Source: Prochlorococcus marinus CUG1415 (GTDB lineage Bacteria > Cyanobacteriota > Cyanobacteriia > PCC-6307 > Cyanobiaceae). From it: DNA of 64,000 bases. Shown in pieces: positions 36,884-46,452 of this stretch. Within the stretch, counting starts at the first letter, position 1; every line of letters begins with the position of its first letter. Below the pieces are notes generated by a model. The model saw nothing but the letters and a program-made list of their open reading frames with translations. It had not been told where the DNA came from and did not search any database. The stretch is taken from assembly GCF_017696015.1 (NCBI RefSeq), contig NZ_JAAORL010000001.1:372001-436000 (forward strand), in the 5' to 3' direction. A program made the translations under genes and the position numbers.

Positions 36884-38200
36884 TTGAGTATTGGATATTT
36901 ACAAAGAAAAGCAGCTTGGGAAATTTTATTAAAAGTTAGTTCAGGTGATTTTTCTGATCATGCCCTTGAAAAGGTTTTAAAAAATTATCAATTTAATCCT
37001 CTTGATATTGCTTTTATTACTGAATTATCTTTTGGATGTATAAGGTACAGAAAATTTCTAGATCTTTGGTTGGATCATACATCAAAAATTACTCATAAAA
37101 AGCAGCCTCCAAAATTAAGATGGCTTTTACATATAGGTTTATATCAATTATTAAAAATGGACAAAATTCCTTTTCCAGCAGCTATTTCTACCACTGTAGA
37201 AGTAGCTAAAAAAACAGATTTAAATGGTTTAGCAGGCACTGTGAATGCGATATTGAGAAATGCATCTAGAAAATTAAAAAATCAAATTTTTCCAAAATTA
37301 TCTTCTGATAGAAAAGAAAGAATTTCATATATTGAGTCATTGCCATTATGGCTTGTAAATGATCTTTATAAATGGTTAGGCAATAGCGAGGGTGAAAATA
37401 TAATTAAGTCATTTAATAAAAAACCTTCAATTGATTTGAGAATTAATTCACTAAAAACTGATTTAGATAAATTTTTGAAAGTACTTTATGAAAATAAAAT
37501 TGATGCTGAAATTATTAAAGATTTAAATAATGGAATTACTTTAAAATCTAATCCAAGATCTATTAAAAACTTACCAGGGTATAGTGATGGGCTTTGGACA
37601 ATTCAAGATAGATCTTCTCAGTGGGTAGCACCTCTATTAAATCCAAAAGAAGGTGAAAAGATTTTAGATGCTTGTGCAGCTCCAGGAAGTAAATCTACTC
37701 ACTTGGCAGAATTAGCAAATGATAATGCTGAAATACTAGCTGTAGATAGATCAGAAAAAAGATTGAAAATACTTCAATCAAATTTAGAAAGGTTAAATTT
37801 AAAATCTGTAAAGACCCTCAAGGCTGATGCAACAAGTTTGATTGAATTACATCCAAAATTCATATCTTATTTTGATAAGATTTTGTTAGATGCTCCCTGT
37901 TCTGGGATTGGAACTCTTTCCAGGAATCCAGATTCTAGATGGTCTTTAAGTAAAGAAAAAATAATATCCTTAACTTTATTGCAGGAAAAACTATTAGAGA
38001 GTATTGTTCCTCTTTTGAAAAAAGATGGAACTTTAGTTTATTCAACTTGTACTATTTGTCCTGATGAAAATAATCTATTAATTGAACGATTTATTGAAAA
38101 AAACAAAGGTTTAAAATTGGTTAGCCAGAAACAAATTTTACCTAGTTTAGAATATCCTGGTGATGGATTTTATGCTGCAACAATTTCTTATAAATCTTAA
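36884..38200 (+). CDS. rsmB: 16S rRNA (cytosine-967-C5)-methyltransferase
   Basis: SAM-dependent rRNA methyltransferase (Sun/RsmB). The 438-aa protein has an N-terminal NusB-like domain (RKAAWEILLKVSSGDFSDHALEKVL). The catalytic domain has LDACAAPGSKSTHLAELA for SAM binding, LLDAPCSGIGTLSRNPDSRW with the release Cys, and VYSTCTICPDENN with the nucleophilic Cys. It starts at TTG 36884 and faces the PBP gene tail to tail. Confidence 0.95.
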   Translation: MSIGYLQRKAAWEILLKVSSGDFSDHALEKVLKNYQFNPLDIAFITELSFGCIRYRKFLDLWLDHTSKITHKKQPPKLRWLLHIGLYQLLKMDKIPFPAAISTTVEVAKKTDLNGLAGTVNAILRNASRKLKNQIFPKLSSDRKERISYIESLPLWLVNDLYKWLGNSEGENIIKSFNKKPSIDLRINSLKTDLDKFLKVLYENKIDAEIIKDLNNGITLKSNPRSIKNLPGYSDGLWTIQDRSSQWVAPLLNPKEGEKILDACAAPGSKSTHLAELANDNAEILAVDRSEKRLKILQSNLERLNLKSVKTLKADATSLIELHPKFISYFDKILLDAPCSGIGTLSRNPDSRWSLSKEKIISLTLLQEKLLESIVPLLKKDGTLVYSTCTICPDENNLLIERFIEKNKGLKLVSQKQILPSLEYPGDGFYAATISYKS

Positions 38201-38209
38201 AAATATCAT

Positions 38210-39988
38210 TTAATTTTTAACTGGGATTTTATAAATTTCAGCTATAAATTTCCTCCATAAATAAGCTGCATTCCCACTAGATAATTCGGATTCCTTGTTA
38301 TCGTCATAACCTATCCAAATTCCTGTTGTAAGGTTATAAAGTGAACCAATAAACCAAAGATCTTTATTCCCATCAGATGTTCCTGTTTTCCCATAAATTT
38401 TCTTTCCTTTTATAGAGGCTGCTTTCGAGGTGCCTTCTTTTACAGATTTTTCAAGAAGCTTATTTATTTTTTTGTTTACTTTTAAATCTAATATTTTCTT
38501 TGAAGAAAATTTTTTCTTCCAAATGGATTGATTATTAAATGATTCTATTTTTTCTAAGATGCTAGGGCTTTGAATCTTCCCACTATTATTTATTGCAGAA
38601 TATGCATTTGTAATGTTTAAAAGAGTATCTCCGTAAGAACCAATAGCTAATGATGGGAATTCCTTAAACTCTTGTTCATAACCTAAACCAAATGAATTCG
38701 CTAGATTAATAATATTTCTTAAGCCGACTTTTTTTGTTATTGATATTGGAACAATATTGGATGAAATTTTAAATGATTCAATCAAAGATATAGAACCTCT
38801 ATACTCTTCTGCAAAATTTTTTGGGCAATAACTTTCCCAGCATCTTGGTAAGTCCTCAAATTTATCGCTTAATTTTATCCCCTCTATTAATGCAGCAGCA
38901 TAAGGAATTATTTTAAAAGTAGAACCTAAAGGTCTTACAGATGAAATCACTCTATTATATTCATTAATTGATGGATTTCTGCTGGTTACCATTGTCCTGA
39001 TTAGTCCTGTGTTTGATTCGATTGATAACAGAGCAAACTCAAGTTCTTTAGGCCCAGCATATCTTGAAATTTCTTGGGCCTTTTCTTGCCAATCTTTATT
39101 GATAGAAGATTTAATCCTTAAAAACTTATAATCACTTTTATTTTTAATTCTTTTATTTGTTGCCTCAAGAATAAAATTTATTAGTAATTTATCATCTAAA
39201 AAATTATCAGCTTTTTGATAATTTAAGTTTATTTTCTCTTTAATAGCCTTATTCTTATTTGCAAGAGAAATATATCCATCAACATACATTGATTCAAGAA
39301 CTTTATTTCTATTTTTAATAGCTAGTTCTATATTTTGATAAGGTGAATAAATTGATGGAGCTGGAGCCAATCCTGCAATTAAAGCGATCTCTGATAATGT
39401 CAATTCTTCTATTAGTTTTCCAAAATAAACTTGAGAAGCCTCGTTAACCCCATAAGCTCCTGATCCTAAATAAATATTATTTAAATATAATTTCAAAATT
39501 TGATTTTTGTCATATCTAAATTCAAGTATGAGTGATATAAGTATTTCTTTGATTTTTCTTTGGAAACTTAAATCATTATTTAGAAAAAGTAATCTAGCAA
39601 CTTGTTGCGTAATCGTACTTCCTCCTTCCTTAACATAACCACTTCTAATATTTTGAAAAAGGGCACGTGAAATACTTTTTAAATCTATTCCATTATGTTT
39701 ATAAAATCTTTTATCCTCCGAAGATATAAAAGAATTTTTAAGAAAATATGGAATTTTATTTTTACTATTGTCTATTTCAAATTTGCGGCTTAATTTGCTC
39801 AGTATCTTATTATCAGAAGATGATATTACATAAGAATATTTGGTTGCGCGAGAACTTTTATTTTTAGATATGTCAAATTTTAATGTAGTAAATATTAGAT
39901 TATAAAAATAAAAAAATATTCCAGAAAATATTAATATAGGAATTATTAAAACAAAAGATTTGGATTTAATCTTTTGCACCTTAAGCAA
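38210..39988 (-). CDS. Class A penicillin-binding protein (glycosyltransferase-transpeptidase)
   Basis: Bifunctional peptidoglycan synthase, 592 aa. An N-terminal membrane helix (SFVLIIPILIFSGIFFYFYNL) precedes the GT51 domain with E91 in ISSEDKRFYKHNGID, EGGSTITQQVARLLFL and NNIYLGSGAYGV. The transpeptidase domain has S356 in GSTFK, an SSN motif and KTGTSDGN. It is compact for the family, resembling PBP1a/PBP1c types. Its TTG start overlaps the end of chlG by 8 bases. Confidence 0.93.
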   Translation of the reverse strand: MLKVQKIKSKSFVLIIPILIFSGIFFYFYNLIFTTLKFDISKNKSSRATKYSYVISSSDNKILSKLSRKFEIDNSKNKIPYFLKNSFISSEDKRFYKHNGIDLKSISRALFQNIRSGYVKEGGSTITQQVARLLFLNNDLSFQRKIKEILISLILEFRYDKNQILKLYLNNIYLGSGAYGVNEASQVYFGKLIEELTLSEIALIAGLAPAPSIYSPYQNIELAIKNRNKVLESMYVDGYISLANKNKAIKEKINLNYQKADNFLDDKLLINFILEATNKRIKNKSDYKFLRIKSSINKDWQEKAQEISRYAGPKELEFALLSIESNTGLIRTMVTSRNPSINEYNRVISSVRPLGSTFKIIPYAAALIEGIKLSDKFEDLPRCWESYCPKNFAEEYRGSISLIESFKISSNIVPISITKKVGLRNIINLANSFGLGYEQEFKEFPSLAIGSYGDTLLNITNAYSAINNSGKIQSPSILEKIESFNNQSIWKKKFSSKKILDLKVNKKINKLLEKSVKEGTSKAASIKGKKIYGKTGTSDGNKDLWFIGSLYNLTTGIWIGYDDNKESELSSGNAAYLWRKFIAEIYKIPVKN

Positions 39989-40928
39989 CTAAAAAACTAT
40001 GTCCTATTGCTAAAGCTGTAACTAACATTCCAGTTATAAGAAAGGGTTGGGCACTTGCTTGATATTTGACATCAAACTTTAGAGGATCTCTTAGTAACCA
40101 CATATCTTGAAATGTAATTTGTGGAATTACCAATAAAACCAAAATCACAGAGGCTAAATGTTGACCAATAATGACTAATACTACAACCATTGCTAATTGA
40201 AAAATGTCAATGAGCCCTGCACTGATTCTGCTTGCATTTTTAATTCCAAATACTACGGGTAAAGAATTCAATCCTAACTTTGAGTCTCCTTCAACGCTTT
40301 TGAAATCATTAATAACAGCAATACCAAGCCCAGAGAGGCTATAAGCAAGAGTTAGTAATGCCGTCACAATAGTTAATTTCCCAAACAAGGCTTGTCCTGC
40401 CCACCAAGGTAAAGCTATATATGATGCGCCTAATGCATAATTTCCAAGCCAACCATTTTGTTTTAATTTAAGAGGTGGAGCAGAATATATATAACTAACA
40501 AAAGATCCTCCTAATGCTAAAAGTAAGACGGAGGGAAAGTTATGTTTAGCATATAAATCTAATAGAAAAGCAACTATTAGGCCTGCAATAAGTAATACCC
40601 AGATTTGGATTTTTACATCTTTAATTGAAATTTTCCCAGAAGGAATAGGTCTATTTGGTTCGTTGATTGCATCAATTTCTTTATCAAAAAAATCATTTAT
40701 GGTTTGTGTATAACCTGCTAGAAGAGGCCCACTCATTAACATGCATGCAAGTGAAGCTAAAACATTACTAAATGTCCATTTAAAATTTCCACTTGCAGCT
40801 GCTCCACAAATAACACCCCATATTAAAGGGATCCACGTAATTGGCTTCATTAACTGTATACGAAGTTTCCATATACTTGAAGTTTCAGAGGCACCCTTAA
40901 TGCCTAATAGTTGTTTGGGATCATTCAC
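39981..40928 (-). CDS. chlG: Chlorophyll synthase ChlG
   Basis: Membrane prenyltransferase attaching the phytyl (or geranylgeranyl) chain to chlorophyllide, the last step of (divinyl-)chlorophyll synthesis in thylakoids. The 315-aa protein has several hydrophobic helices and the diphosphate-binding motif YTQTINDFFDKEIDAINEPNR, with a second Asp-rich motif INDFKSVEGDSKLG. It overlaps the PBP gene and lies 8 bases after the DUF2862 gene, so these three are cotranscribed. Confidence 0.96.
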   Translation of the reverse strand: MNDPKQLLGIKGASETSSIWKLRIQLMKPITWIPLIWGVICGAAASGNFKWTFSNVLASLACMLMSGPLLAGYTQTINDFFDKEIDAINEPNRPIPSGKISIKDVKIQIWVLLIAGLIVAFLLDLYAKHNFPSVLLLALGGSFVSYIYSAPPLKLKQNGWLGNYALGASYIALPWWAGQALFGKLTIVTALLTLAYSLSGLGIAVINDFKSVEGDSKLGLNSLPVVFGIKNASRISAGLIDIFQLAMVVVLVIIGQHLASVILVLLVIPQITFQDMWLLRDPLKFDVKYQASAQPFLITGMLVTALAIGHSFLVA

Positions 40929-40936
40929 TTTACTCT

Positions 40937-41161
40937 TTAACCTTTCTCAATTTCTTCTGGGAAAAACCAGTTTTGTGAACCATTTTGAAATTTTGCGGTG
41001 ATTCCAATACTCCTGCCGTCTGTCATCTTATAGCCTGTTATTACAGCTTTAGGATTAGAGGATATTTGATCAATTAATTTAGCAGGTAGTCTATCTTTTA
41101 CTTTGTTAATGTTAATTTTGATTTTACTACCGATTTTGGGTAATAATTTTGTTTCAGCCAT
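40937..41161 (-). CDS. DUF2862 protein
   Basis: A 74-aa soluble basic protein (IGSKIKININKVKDRLPAKLIDQI...DGRSIGITAKFQNGSQNWFFPEEIE) typical of the cyanobacterial DUF2862 family, probably a small SH3-like beta barrel. It precedes chlG by 8 bases in nearly all picocyanobacteria I recall, which hints at a link to pigment assembly, but the function is unknown. Divergent from hisF. Confidence 0.82.
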   Translation of the reverse strand: MAETKLLPKIGSKIKININKVKDRLPAKLIDQISSNPKAVITGYKMTDGRSIGITAKFQNGSQNWFFPEEIEKG

Positions 41162-41220
41162 AAGAGGTAAAATGGAAGCTATTATGCAAGATTAACAGCA
41201 TTTGGACAATTTTTACTAAA

Positions 41221-41991
41221 ATGGTAGCTCTTCGTTTAATTCCTTGTTTAGATGTCGCCAATGGCAGAGTCGTTAAAGGTGTAAATTTTGTTAACTTGAG
41301 AGATTCAGGTGATCCTGTTGAATTGGCTTGTAGGTATTCTGATGAAGGCGCAGATGAATTAGTATTTTTAGATATTAGAGCAAGTGTGGAAAATAGGAAG
41401 ACATTAGTTGGCCTTGTCTCTAGGACAGCAAAAACAGTAAAAATCCCTTTTACTGTAGGTGGAGGTATAGATTCTGTTTCTTCTATTAATGATCTTTTAA
41501 GAGCAGGAGCGGATAAAGTGAGTTTGAATTCCGCAGCGGTAAGAAATCCTGATTTAATTTCTAAAAGTTCTAGAGAATTTGGTACTCAATGCATCGTTAT
41601 AGCAATTGATGCAAGAAGAAAAGTTAATAAGGTTGATGAATGGGAGGTATATGTAAAAGGAGGGCGAGAAAATACTGGAATAGATGTATTAAGTTGGGCA
41701 AAGAAAGTTGAGGAATTAGGCGCGGGGGAAATATTGCTAACTTCAATGGATGGTGATGGGACTCAGAATGGATATGATTTAGATCTAACTGAATCTGTTG
41801 CCAATATTGTTAACATCCCAGTAATTGCTTCTGGAGGAGCAGGCTCTCTAGAAGATATCTATAATGTTTTCAAAGAAGGCAGGGCATCAGCAGCACTTTT
41901 AGCATCATTACTTCATGATAAGAAACTTACTTTACAAGAAATAAAAGAATTCCTCCTAGAAAAAAAACTTCCAATTAGACCATATGAATAA
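41221..41991 (+). CDS. hisF: Imidazole glycerol phosphate synthase cyclase subunit
   Basis: TIM-barrel cyclase that, with HisH, makes imidazole glycerol phosphate and AICAR in histidine synthesis. The 256-aa protein has the catalytic Asp pair in [16 protein letters not shown] and VIAIDARR, then [15 protein letters not shown] and [12 protein letters not shown]. Normal length, ATG start. Confidence 0.97.
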   Translation: MVALRLIPCLDVANGRVVKGVNFVNLRDSGDPVELACRYSDEGADELVFLDIRASVENRKTLVGLVSRTAKTVKIPFTVGGGIDSVSSINDLLRAGADKVSLNSAAVRNPDLISKSSREFGTQCIVIAIDARRKVNKVDEWEVYVKGGRENTGIDVLSWAKKVEELGAGEILLTSMDGDGTQNGYDLDLTESVANIVNIPVIASGGAGSLEDIYNVFKEGRASAALLASLLHDKKLTLQEIKEFLLEKKLPIRPYE

Positions 41992-42035
41992 AAATTTATA
42001 TTAATCCCCAAAAAAAAGTACTTTAAAATTTAAAA

Positions 42036-42737
42036 ATGAAATTCACAAAAACTATCGAAGTTAAAAATATATTTAATAAAATTTCTTATAAATATGACTT
42101 TTTGAATAATTTATTAAGTTTTGGACTGCACAAATTATGGAAAAGGAAATTAGTTAATTTATTGGAACCTTTAAATGGTGAAGATTGGGCTGATTTATGC
42201 TGTGGGACAGGAGATTTAGCATTCTTAATTTCTGAGAGAGTAAGTCCAAGGGGCTCAATTACGGGTATTGATAGTGCCAAGGATATCCTCAATATTGCAA
42301 AGAAAAAATCAGAACTAAAAAAAAATAAATTTATTAAGTGGGAAATTAAAGATGTTTTAGAAATTAATGATTATTCAAAAAATTTTGATGGAATTTGCAT
42401 GTCCTATGGATTAAGAAACTTGAATAATGTTGAAGAAGGCATAAAAAAAGTTTTTTACCTTTTGAAAGATAAAGGAAGGGCAGGATTTCTGGATTTTAAT
42501 CACTCAACAAAAAATTCTTTATCTAATATTTTTCAGAAAGTATATTTGAGATTTATTGTAGTGACCATTTCGCGCCTTTTTAATTTAAGTCCAGAGTACG
42601 CATATATTGAAAAAAGTATTAGAAATTTTCCAAAGAAAAATGAGCTTATAAAAATTGCTCAGAAAGTTGGATTTAAAAAAGCTGAATATAAAACTATTTT
42701 TTGGGGGCAAATGGGAATACTGATTTTAGCTAAATAA
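42036..42737 (+). CDS. menG: 2-phytyl-1,4-naphthoquinone methyltransferase (UbiE/MenG family)
   Basis: SAM-dependent C-methyltransferase performing the last methylation of phylloquinone, the photosystem I cofactor. The 233-aa protein has the UbiE signature (NKISYKYDFLNNLLSFGLHKLWKR), WADLCCGTGDLAFLI for SAM binding, and the second signature (GRAGFLDFNHSTKN). In cyanobacteria this homologue acts on demethylphylloquinone. Confidence 0.93.
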   Translation: MKFTKTIEVKNIFNKISYKYDFLNNLLSFGLHKLWKRKLVNLLEPLNGEDWADLCCGTGDLAFLISERVSPRGSITGIDSAKDILNIAKKKSELKKNKFIKWEIKDVLEINDYSKNFDGICMSYGLRNLNNVEEGIKKVFYLLKDKGRAGFLDFNHSTKNSLSNIFQKVYLRFIVVTISRLFNLSPEYAYIEKSIRNFPKKNELIKIAQKVGFKKAEYKTIFWGQMGILILAK

Positions 42738-42742
42738 AGAAT

Positions 42743-43228
42743 TTAGTTATTTATTTTTCTCCAACAAAAAGAACACTTTCCCCATCTTTTGATTTCGCCC
42801 TCAGGAGTTGGGGAATTACAGATATTACAAATACAAATATTATTTTGATGGATTCTGCTTGGATGCTTAGCCCAGACTACCTTTGCATTCGTAGCTTTAA
42901 TATTTTTATTTTTAAGTTCATAATTTTGTATTATTTTTATTTCATTCAAAGTTATTCCAATTTTCTCTATTCTCTCTTTTAATTTATGCTTGTTGTAGAT
43001 TAAAGCTTGGCGCCACTGTGGATGATTTACTGCAATAGTAAGTATTTTTTTTTCAATATTTAATGGTTTGCATTCTTGAAATAGTTCCAAACCGATTAAG
43101 TCCTTCCAGTTTTCGTTGATTTTAGAAAGTTTATCTAAGTCACCCCATGATTTTTTGAAATTATCAAGACAATTTTTTAATGGATGTGGATTCCTGCTAT
43201 TCACTATTGGCAAATACTTTTTGTCCAA
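42743..43228 (-). CDS. dciA: DciA-type helicase operator (DUF721) with C-terminal zinc ribbon
   Basis: DUF721 protein, the predicted replicative-helicase loader that replaces DnaC in most bacteria. The 161-aa protein has the DUF721 core (WKDLIGLELFQECKPLNIEKKILTIAVNHPQWRQAL, about residues 40-90). A C-terminal zinc ribbon with two CxxC pairs (CNICNSP and CSFCWRK) is an addition of the cyanobacterial form. TTG start, divergent from birA across 75 bases. Confidence 0.8.
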   Translation of the reverse strand: MDKKYLPIVNSRNPHPLKNCLDNFKKSWGDLDKLSKINENWKDLIGLELFQECKPLNIEKKILTIAVNHPQWRQALIYNKHKLKERIEKIGITLNEIKIIQNYELKNKNIKATNAKVVWAKHPSRIHQNNICICNICNSPTPEGEIKRWGKCSFCWRKINN

Positions 43229-43303
43229 TTTGTAAAATTTACTTATTCAGATTAAAGTTAATCTAATCTTCAAAAAGATGCTCGTTGTTTTAATAAAGAA
43301 TTT

Positions 43304-44062
43304 GTGAAAGTTATTGGATCTGCAGCAAAGACAGTTTTTTATTTAAAAAAAATTCATGGTCAATATCCAAGTTGGAAACTTCAGTACAAAATAAAATGCA
43401 AAAGTACTGAAAATGAGCTAACAAACTGGCTTAGATATTCTGAAATAAAGAGAAACCAGCCAGTAGCGATAATAGCAAGAGAACAGTTCTCAGGGGTTGG
43501 CCAAAACTCAAGAACTTGGGTTTCCCCAAAAGGAGGGATTTGGTTAAGTGCAGCTTACCCAATATTTTCAAAAGAATTTACAAGCCAAATATTTAATTTG
43601 TCTTTAGGAATTAAGATATGTGAAATGCTTAGAAAAGAAAATATAAATGTTTGTTTGAAATGGCCTAATGATATTTTATTTGGTTCAAAAAAGTTGATTG
43701 GATTTTTACCAAGGGTGATAACAAGAGGCAAGGAAATTATATATGTAAGAATAGGTCTTGGCATGAATGTTTTAAATCATACTCCATCAGAAGGTATTTC
43801 ATTATCAAAAGTACTTCAAACTAAGAATATTAATCAACATTATTGGACCGCCAAAGTTCTTAAAGCTTTTCATGATTCAGTTGAATGTAATAACAAAAAA
43901 GAATATGTAATCAAATCGGCGAATAAGTTCCTTGCTAAAAGATTTTTACCTAGTGGTTTTTGTTCTCATATATGGAAAATTAAAGATATTAATTCCAATG
44001 GGAATTTAAGAATTTACAATGAAACTCAAGAGAAAGTACTTACAGGTTCTAATTCTAATTAA
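43304..44062 (+). CDS. birA: Biotin-[acetyl-CoA carboxylase] ligase
   Basis: Attaches biotin to the acetyl-CoA carboxylase carrier protein, needed for fatty-acid synthesis. The 252-aa protein lacks a DNA-binding domain, as is usual in cyanobacteria. It has the ATP/biotin loop EQFSGVGQNSRTWVSPKGGIWLS, a slight variant of the GRGRxGR loop, followed by LKWPNDILFGSKKLIGFL. Start GTG. The end overlaps the convergent ABC gene by 8 bases. Confidence 0.9.
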   Translation: MKVIGSAAKTVFYLKKIHGQYPSWKLQYKIKCKSTENELTNWLRYSEIKRNQPVAIIAREQFSGVGQNSRTWVSPKGGIWLSAAYPIFSKEFTSQIFNLSLGIKICEMLRKENINVCLKWPNDILFGSKKLIGFLPRVITRGKEIIYVRIGLGMNVLNHTPSEGISLSKVLQTKNINQHYWTAKVLKAFHDSVECNNKKEYVIKSANKFLAKRFLPSGFCSHIWKIKDINSNGNLRIYNETQEKVLTGSNSN

Positions 44063-44741
44063 CTTTTAATTCAACTATTTTCCCATCTTTAAATTTGGCT
44101 ATTTTTTTTGCACGATTTGCAACTTCATCTTCGTGCGTTACCAAAACTATTGTTATTCCTGATTCATGTAGTTTGTCAAACAGATCTAGCACATCTTCAG
44201 TCGTTGTTGAATCTAGTGCACCGGTTGGTTCGTCTGCTAACAGTATTGCAGGTTTGTTTATCATAGCCCTAGCAATTGCTACTCGCTGTTGTTGACCTCC
44301 TGATAATTGATTAGGGCGATTATTCATTCTTTCAGCAAGACCAACTTGTTTTAGGGCATTCTTACCTCTCTCTATTCTTTGCTCAGGAGCAATACCTGCA
44401 TAAATCATTGGTAAAATTACGTTCTCAAGTGCTGTTGCGTCTGATAGCAGATGAAATTGCTGAAAAACGAATCCTAATTTTTGGTTACGTATCTCTGCAA
44501 GCTCATCATCAGATAAATTCTCAACTGGGATACCATTTAATTTATAAATACCTTCTGATGGCCTATCTAGACATCCAATAATGTTCATAGCAGTACTTTT
44601 ACCCGAGCCACTAGCTCCCATTACAGCTAAATAGTCACCTTTAAAAATTTCTAAGTTTATACTATCTAGAGCTTTAACAGTTAAATCACCCTTTCCATAT
44701 GTTTTAGATATTCTTTCTAAAGTTGCTACTTTCTTAGGCAT
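44055..44741 (-). CDS. ABC transporter ATP-binding protein (LolD/MacB/DevA family)
   Basis: A 228-aa ATPase with Walker A GASGSGKST, the signature LSGGQQQRVAIARAM, Walker B LLADEPTGALD and LVTHE. Length and motifs fit the LolD/MacB/DevA group, which pairs with FtsX-like permeases for export of lipoproteins, glycolipids or peptides. No permease is adjacent, so the partner is unknown. It is transcribed downstream of ndhB after 15 bases. Confidence 0.9.
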   Translation of the reverse strand: MPKKVATLERISKTYGKGDLTVKALDSINLEIFKGDYLAVMGASGSGKSTAMNIIGCLDRPSEGIYKLNGIPVENLSDDELAEIRNQKLGFVFQQFHLLSDATALENVILPMIYAGIAPEQRIERGKNALKQVGLAERMNNRPNQLSGGQQQRVAIARAMINKPAILLADEPTGALDSTTTEDVLDLFDKLHESGITIVLVTHEDEVANRAKKIAKFKDGKIVELKVN

Positions 44742-44756
44742 TTATTGGGAAGTTCT

Positions 44757-46277
44757 TTAGGAAATATTGTTTGTTATGGCAATAATATCTTGTAAAAAAG
44801 GCGTTTCTGAAACTGCTGTGTTAGCTAATTTAAAAAGAGGGTTAGAAAGGATCCCCCCTAGAGCTGTGACCCCCACACAGGTATAAAGTGCAATTCTCAA
44901 GGGAGGTAATCCTACAACCTCCCAATTTGTTTCAGGATATGATTTGACTATCTCAGAAGCTTCCTGAGGTTCTTTTACTACCATCATTTTTATTACTGAA
45001 ATATAGTAATAAATAGAGATAACTGAAGTTACTAGCCCAACTATTACTAATAAATATTGATGATTAGCCCAACCAGCAAAGAATAAATATATCTTTCCAA
45101 AAAATCCTAACATTGGAGGTAAACCTCCAAGAGAAAGAAGACAAAGGCTTAAGCCTAATGTAATCAGAGGATCTTTTTGGTAAAGTCCTGAGTAATCAAT
45201 AATTCTGTCAGAACCAGTTCTTAGAGAAAATAGTATTACACATGAAAATGCACCCAAATTCATAAATAAATATGCAGCTAAATATAAAACTGAAGCTGAT
45301 AAACCGTCTTGAGTACCAGATACTATTCCAATCATTACAAATCCTGCTTGTCCAATAGAACTGTAAGCTAACATCCTTTTCATTGAGGTTTGAGCAAGGG
45401 CCACAACATTTCCTAGAGCCATACTCAATATGGCTAATATAGTAAATAAAAGTTTCCATTCTTCATCGAAAGAAGAAAAAGTAGTGCTCAATATTCTTAT
45501 TGCAAATGCAAACCCTGCTGTCTTTGATCCAACAGATAAAAAAGCTACTACAGGTGTAGGTGATCCCTCATACACATCAGGAGTCCATTGATGAAAGGGA
45601 ACTGCAGCGATTTTAAATGCAACAGTTGACAATACAAATACAAGAGCTAAGGAAGTAATAAATGATGGTTTGTTTATAATCTCTAAACCAATTATTTCTA
45701 AGTTTGTTGAACCACTTAATCCATAAAGAAAAGAGGAGCCATACAAATAAACTGCAGCAGCAGCTGACCCAACTAGCAGATATTTTAAAGCTGCCTCTGA
45801 ACTTCTTGGATCCCTCTTTAGATAACCAGAGAGTAAATAGCTTGCTACCGATAAAGTCTCCAGAGATATAAATACACTAATGAGGTCAGTAGATCCACAC
45901 AAAAGCATTGCTCCTAGAGTTGCCGAAAGAATTATCGCTGCGAACTCGCCAATAGGGCTGCCACTTTGTTCTGTATAACGCCAACTTATAAGTAATGAAA
46001 CTAAAGTTGATAAAGATATTATTGCTCTGAATGCGATTGCTAAATTATCTGAATTAAAGGAACCAAGAAATGCACTATTTACTGGATTACTCCATTGCAA
46101 TGCCAAGCTAAATAGAGAACTGCCAATTGATAAATAGCAAATTATTGGTGCCCACTTTGAGGCGGTTTTTTCTCCTGCTAAATCTACAAGAAGAGTCCCA
46201 ACAATACCTAGTAAAATAAAAGCCTCTGGAATAATGGCTTGAGCATTTAAATTAATTGTAAAGATTTCGTTGGGCAC
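44757..46277 (-). CDS. ndhB: NAD(P)H-quinone oxidoreductase subunit 2 (NdhB)
   Basis: Membrane proton-pumping subunit of NDH-1, used for respiration and cyclic electron flow in thylakoids. The 506-aa polytopic protein has about 14 hydrophobic helices and the conserved proton-channel Lys/Glu regions ([50 protein letters not shown]). Start GTG. Divergent from topA across 175 bases that must hold both promoters. Confidence 0.97.
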   Translation of the reverse strand: MPNEIFTINLNAQAIIPEAFILLGIVGTLLVDLAGEKTASKWAPIICYLSIGSSLFSLALQWSNPVNSAFLGSFNSDNLAIAFRAIISLSTLVSLLISWRYTEQSGSPIGEFAAIILSATLGAMLLCGSTDLISVFISLETLSVASYLLSGYLKRDPRSSEAALKYLLVGSAAAAVYLYGSSFLYGLSGSTNLEIIGLEIINKPSFITSLALVFVLSTVAFKIAAVPFHQWTPDVYEGSPTPVVAFLSVGSKTAGFAFAIRILSTTFSSFDEEWKLLFTILAILSMALGNVVALAQTSMKRMLAYSSIGQAGFVMIGIVSGTQDGLSASVLYLAAYLFMNLGAFSCVILFSLRTGSDRIIDYSGLYQKDPLITLGLSLCLLSLGGLPPMLGFFGKIYLFFAGWANHQYLLVIVGLVTSVISIYYYISVIKMMVVKEPQEASEIVKSYPETNWEVVGLPPLRIALYTCVGVTALGGILSNPLFKLANTAVSETPFLQDIIAITNNIS

Positions 46278-46452
46278 TTTATTAAATTGGATTAAATTAG
46301 ATGTTTGATTGTAAGAGTCAAAGAGTTAATCTTAACTTAATTATAATTTGTGGGTATGAGTTTTGAAATTTTCAGGAGAAATTACTTGAAAAAGCTTCAA
46401 ATAAACATAATATGCCCTAACTGAACAAAAACACCAATTTTTGAAATAAACC

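Noticed and set aside
45208-45459. 83-aa Cys/Phe-rich minus-strand ORF inside ndhB
   Set aside because: An alternate-frame shadow; ndhB is intact through this region.
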